Assembly: GCA_001643675.2 (NCBI GenBank)
Contig: LSRY02000043.1
Span: 666,501 to 730,500 of the forward strand
Length of the DNA: 64,000 nucleotides
Direction: 5' to 3'
DNA from: Monocercomonoides exilis
Taxonomy: Eukaryota > Preaxostyla > Oxymonadida > Polymastigidae
Made by a program: the position numbers and the translations under genes
The notes under the pieces: model-generated
Databases searched by the model: none
What the model was told of the DNA's origin: nothing
The model's input: only the letters and a program-made list of their open reading frames with translations
In this document: piece by piece, positions 59,401-64,000 of the stretch
How positions within the stretch are numbered: the first letter of the stretch is position 1
How the letters are laid out: every line of letters starts with the position of its first letter

Positions 59401-62400
59401 CACAATAAACTCAATCAGATTCACTGCCTCCACACACAACTCTGCTCTGTCTATTCCAAATATTGCATTCAGACTGTTGTACTTCGATTCTCTCAGATCA
59501 AACTGGAACTGCGTCTCGTTGATCTGCTCTCTGATGTTGTTGCACTCCACAAACAAATCCCTCCCGATATGCGCAATGTTCGAGTCGAACTTGATATTAG
59601 CAAAAAGCATGTTCAGGCTTCCTGCATGCACAGCCTCAACATAGAAGCCGCCTCCACACCCATTCTGTGCCGAACAGCTGCACAGCCCAATCGTTGAGCC
59701 TCTCACGTCCAAGCATCCGCCAGAGCTCAATCGAAACAGAATTGCCCCTCCTTTCTGCGAATTGCTGCTTGTGCACATTTCAAGCATACTCGAATTAATG
59801 CAAAGTTTGCTTCCACTGCCTCTTCCTCCAACAACCACAACGCTTCCGCTCTCTCCGTTGTTTGTGATATTCTTGAATGAGCACTTGTTTAATGAAATCC
59901 CTGCTCCAGCGTTTTTGCTGTTCATTTGCTCAGAGTCGTCATCTCTCATGCTAATTATGCATCCTTCTTCAACATTTATCAATTCTGCACTGACAGAATC
60001 CAACACACAATCCACATGAGACGCTATTTCCATCAAACTTCTTCCAAACGATGAGCGGCTCACTGTCATTCCTTCCAGCAGCACAGCCCCTCTCAGCACA
60101 ACGACAAATGAAGCGCTGTTTTCCAGCAAAGCTCTGCCGTTCATCCAAGCCTCGCAGCTCGTCAACCTCAAGTTCCCATCTTCGCTGACAATCACCCCGT
60201 TTTCCTCGTTTGAAAACCCCTCTGCCACAACAAACGAGATCTTTTCAAAACAAAGCACCCTTGCATTTCGCATGCACACGTCATGTTGTTCGTCATCGCC
60301 CTGCACGACGCAAAGCTCAGCTCTTGATTGCTCCTCTTCTTCCTCCCCAATCGACTTCACTTCATAATCCGAAAGCACCCCATTCTCCTTGTAGTTGCAG
60401 CCTCCATCGATCACAACTATTTTTGTGGGGGACTCTGACTCAAATTGCTTCACCCCGTGAGTCCAGCTCCTGCACGGATCCTCTGCTCCTCCACATCGCA
60501 ACAAGTCGTACCCGGCTCGAGCAATGTGCACTGTGCTTCCTTTGTACTGCACAAGAAACCTCAGAAGCGTTGTTTCATTATGCACTGCATCGCTTCCCAT
60601 CAGCCCATTGTCATCTTCCTTGACAAAATCCAACGAAAACATGAAGCTCGACTTTGTCACTGTAGCATTCAGGTCTTTGCACGCAACAAACATGTGCTCC
60701 CCGATTTGTGCATGATTCGCTGCAAAATCGACACTTTTCAGCAGCAAACAATTAGACTGAACGGCTTCTTTCCCATCAACATACAAAGCGCCCCTTTCCC
60801 ATTCTCTTCAGTGCATGCACACCCTTCCAGTGTGCATCCCTCCATCTTTACCGAATCACCGCCACTCGTTTTGATTTGCATCAGCCCTCCTTCCTTGCTT
60901 GATCTCGTTTGAGCCGTGCTGAATGAGCTGTTTATCGCACACATTGTGCCACGAACAGAAAAGGGAGCAGAAGCATACTCGCCAGACGATGTGTACGAAC
61001 TGCTTTCAATAACAAGCTCGCCCCCTGTGACTGATACAGCCACATATTGAACTGCAGCGTCACTCGCTTTGGATATGGAGCAGTTGATAATCGACAGCAA
61101 AGAGCTTGCAGACGACGAAGCAATCATCGAACGAACGGCAGATGATGCTGTTGGGGGAAATGAGAATATGATTGTGCGGAACAACAGCGCCTTGGCATTC
61201 CAAAACACTGCACCAGATATCCCATCCTGGATATCATGTGAAATGTGCAGTTTGCTGTATTCTTCTGCTGGCAACGAAGCAACAACAAATGAAGACATAT
61301 CGTATCCGCGACTGACTGTTGCACCCTCCTGTATTGCCAGCTCCTTTGGATCTGCGTCTGCCTGCGTGTTGCAATAGCCTCTCCAAAATGACTGGCAGGG
61401 ATGCATCAGCACCCCGCAGCCCAAAGTGTCATACCCTTCGCTGGACACAACAGCCTGCATGCAGTGCGCCTGAATAAGAAATAGCCTCAAATCCACTGGA
61501 GAGGGAAAGCGCATTGCATCAATACCCTTCAGATCAGCAGCCTTCCCGTCGCTCCCACTTGCCAGCTCAAACCTGAACCTTTCTTGTGTCACCGATGCAT
61601 TTAGTTCTACACATTCCACAAACATGTCCTTCCCCCCAAAGGCATCATTCTCACTCAACTGAATATTTTTGAAGTAAAAATCTCCACCAAACCCGGCACA
61701 CAGCTTGACGAACAGGCATCCTCCATAACCTTTCTCATTGTCGCATGCCCAATGACTCATTGCCCCAGATTCTATCTTCAGCTCTGCTTCCTTGCTCATT
61801 TCGCAGCAAGCAAAACTCCCATTCACTGAACTTCGCCCACAACCCTCAAGCGCACACTCCTCGCCCATCATCAAGCTCGACCCTTCCTTCACAGTGACAA
61901 ATCGCCCTTTCTCTGCTCTTGCATGGCTCACGTTCATCATGCTGAATTCCACCAGAGCATTGCCTCTGCTTTCAAATATATTCGGGCCATCTGTTGCAAT
62001 GTGGGAAATTGTGACGTTTTGGCAAACCATTTCTCCGCCAAGGCAAAGCCCAATCCCGCATTCATTGCAAAAATCAACACTTTCAAACCGAACAGAACTC
62101 ATCTCAACTGCACCTCCGGTTTCATATACCAGCCATCTTGTCACCTCTGATTGGTCTTCATCTCCTTCTCCTTCGCCTCCTCTTCCAAATGCACAATCCG
62201 TCACTGCGCATCGTCCGCAACTGATGGCAAAGACAGAACTCAACGCAGAAGAAGATGCCGAAGATAATTGTGAAGAAGTTAATGCTGGCGAAAGTTCTGT
62301 TGCAAATCTGAAAGTCAAGCCTCGAAGCGTAAGAGATATGTTATCATGAGACACACATAGCTGCCCGCTTTGCTTTATCTCCAGCTCTGGGTGAATCGCC

Positions 62401-64000
62401 TTTGCCCCTTCAATTGCGAGCGATGAGTCTCGATCAATAACTGATCCCAAAAATGTACCCGACACAATCCTTATTGTGGTCTGATTTTCGTTCATTGCTT
62501 TGAACCCATGCAACACATCGCCACATGGTGTTTCTTCGTGACCACACCCCTCTGAATTTATCACTGTTCCATCAACAAATACAATCTCCTCGCCTGCAGG
62601 AAAAAGCATAACTAATATCGAAGTGTTGATTACCACTCCAGAACTCTCATCATAAACCCAAAACCGCTCTTTTTCATCATCCTCTTCGACTGTTCCTTCC
62701 CACAACTCCTGATACAGCATCTTTCTCGCCTGCGGGCAAATCACATACACATCTTTCCCCACGCTTGCTTTGTTCTCTGCAAATGTGTTGTGCTTCATGC
62801 TGTACTTTGCACTCACATCCACAAACTGAACAAATAACCCTCCCCCAAACCCTGCTTCTTCGTCCACTCCGTTTTTTTCGAAAACGCACCCCTCAATAAT
62901 CAGCTTCCCATTTCTCATCACCTCCACAGCTCCGCACCCTCCCCTTCCAGCATGCTCCCCACAACTCACATTGCCAAATGTGCTCCCACGGATCTCGCAC
63001 TTGCACCCTTCTCCTATTTCTCCACTGAATGCCCCTCCACTCCCTGCTGTTCTCGACACATTCCAGATGCTCAGCCCTTTCATGTTAACGGATTCGCACC
63101 CGCAAAACCACACCAAGCAGCTGTCTCCAAGAGCAGACGAATTCATCCAAGAATCATTCATGCTGAGCAATCCACAGCTTTGCCCACACACAACTCCTCT
63201 TTCTCCTTCCACAGAAACACCCTCAAACTTCACCCCACTTAGCTCCACTTTTGAGTCCAGCCCTCTTCCATCCACAAGCCCATGTTGCACAGCACACAAC
63301 TCCATCGCTGAAAAATCATCCATCACAAGCATCCCTCCTTCCACACTAACAAATGAATAATCAATCCTCCTTGAGTCTGCATCAACCTTCGCCAAACACC
63401 TTCTGAGCTCCAGTTTGTCTTTTCTGCACTTCAGAAAGCTTTCACGTTGGCAGTTAAATGAAGGCGGCATCCCAAATGAGACATCTTCAAAAGTGATGTT
63501 CTTTTTGGTCTCTATCAACCAGTTGGATTCTCCTTCTCCTTCTCCATGGACCATTCTTTCGTGGCTGTTGCCTTGGGTGTTGATGGTCATTTCTTGAGCA
63601 TCCAGAATTATGGAATCGCAAAACCCAAAGTCTGCAAGAAGCGTAACCACCACGTTTTCCGATCCTTTTCGCAGTGCTGCAGCATGCACAATTCCTCTGC
63701 ACGGATAATCCTCAAATCCGCATAATACATAATCGCACCCTTTGTCTCCAACAAACACATTCCCTGCGCTTTCTCGAAAGAACACAACAAGCGGAATCGG
63801 ATTCTCTCTTGCTCCATTTTCCATCCCCATCAAATCCCACAGCCTGGGCGACTCTTCAACTTTCTTCAAAAGTCAAAGTTGAACGAGCCTTCATTCACCA
63901 CCATTGATAAATTCACACACGAAACAAACACATTGTTTCCTCCCTTGTCAGCCATGTTCGCTTTTTCCCCTTCTCCAAATTTCACCCCCGCAATTATCAT
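56410..64000 (-). CDS. inverted second copy of the giant surface pseudokinase gene, 5' end beyond window
   Basis: The minus-strand copy of the gene at 40,782-53,181, starting outside the window. One uninterrupted 1,458-codon frame (60,786-56,410) runs from the last ectodomain modules through the membrane helix into the pseudokinase tail, with KRRTKELEVIVEDTV at the junction that is frameshifted in the other copy. Upstream, a frame of 1,043 codons (63,869-60,738) is offset by one missing base in the C-run 60,791-60,794 (five in the left copy). Another missing base lies in the A-run 63,868-63,871. Protein differences from the left copy are limited to GGLFVQFVDVSAKY versus GGLFARFVDVSVKY. The two genes face each other tail to tail. 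Confidence 0.85.

Larger units (their letters stand above)
54864..64000. repeat. right arm of giant palindrome
   Basis: Inverted copy of 45,590-54,730 running off the window. Corresponding coordinates sum to about 109,591, drifting by up to three across small indels. Confidence 0.97.

Noticed and set aside
1-64000. A non-standard code with TAA/TAG read as Gln, as reported for the oxymonad Streblomastix.
   Set aside because: Thousands of codons of open frame use CAA/CAG with no internal TAR, genes end plausibly at TAA, TAG and TGA, and many stray stops in relics are TGA, which that code would not explain.
1-64000. tRNA, rRNA and other RNA genes.
   Set aside because: None recognised by eye on either strand. 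A covariance-model scan would be needed to exclude them.

Overview
The window is nuclear DNA of a microbial eukaryote. Intergenic DNA is very AT-rich, genes carry short GT-AG introns (43 to about 110 bp in the well-supported cases), there is a DIRS-type retrotransposon, and there is a giant cysteine-rich beta-helix surface protein ending in a membrane anchor and a kinase-like tail. This mix, together with the gene family at 5.7-7.2 kb, best fits an oxymonad close to Monocercomonoides. That assignment is inference from recalled protein style, not a search. Long open frames that use CAA/CAG for Gln and end in all three stop codons argue for the standard genetic code.

Layout. 1-1.2 kb: decayed DIRS-like gag/RT running off the left edge. 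2.2-3.8 kb: broken gene pieces, including a C-terminal relic of the surface-protein family. 5.7-7.2 kb: intact three-exon gene of unknown function. 7.8-11.2 kb: a 1.3-kb inverted-repeat element and two members of a 240-bp MITE family. 12.4-13.6 kb: small or broken genes. 15.3-17.3 kb: a complete but frame-broken pogo-like transposon with TIRs and a TA target duplication. 18.1-21.7 kb: multi-exon FtsX/MacB-like permease. 22.4-28.4 kb: a structurally complete 6.0-kb DIRS element (terminal repeats, internal complementary region, gag, RT-RNase H, tyrosine recombinase) with in-frame stops. 28.7-32.1 kb: a 171-bp-arm hairpin, a Merlin-like transposon and a foldback element built from 21-bp repeats. 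32.2-36.8 kb: a housekeeping cluster, namely an RNF216-like RBR ubiquitin ligase and RNA polymerase III subunit RPC9 on the minus strand, with an RRM/E-K-rich splicing-type factor diverging from RPC9. 37.2-39.8 kb: a MITE, a second pogo relic and another MITE. 40.8-53.2 kb: one giant (about 4,130-codon) type I membrane pseudokinase gene.

The most striking structure is a near-perfect giant palindrome. The last two thirds of the surface-protein gene and its 3' flank (45,590-54,730) are repeated in inverted orientation from 54,864 to the window end. This gives two tail-to-tail gene copies around a 133-bp spacer, and the spacer and its edges form a MITE with inverted ends, so the fold point of the palindrome is itself a transposon hairpin. 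The arms differ by a few homopolymer indels, several small differences in the AT-rich flank, and one tight cluster of four transitions. Each arm is frameshifted at places where the other arm is intact. Whether the palindrome is real or an assembly fold-back is the main question raised by the window.

The genes do not form an operon or pathway. The permease and the giant pseudokinase receptor are membrane proteins; the 32-37 kb cluster serves ubiquitin signalling, Pol III transcription and RNA processing; much of the rest is transposon debris.
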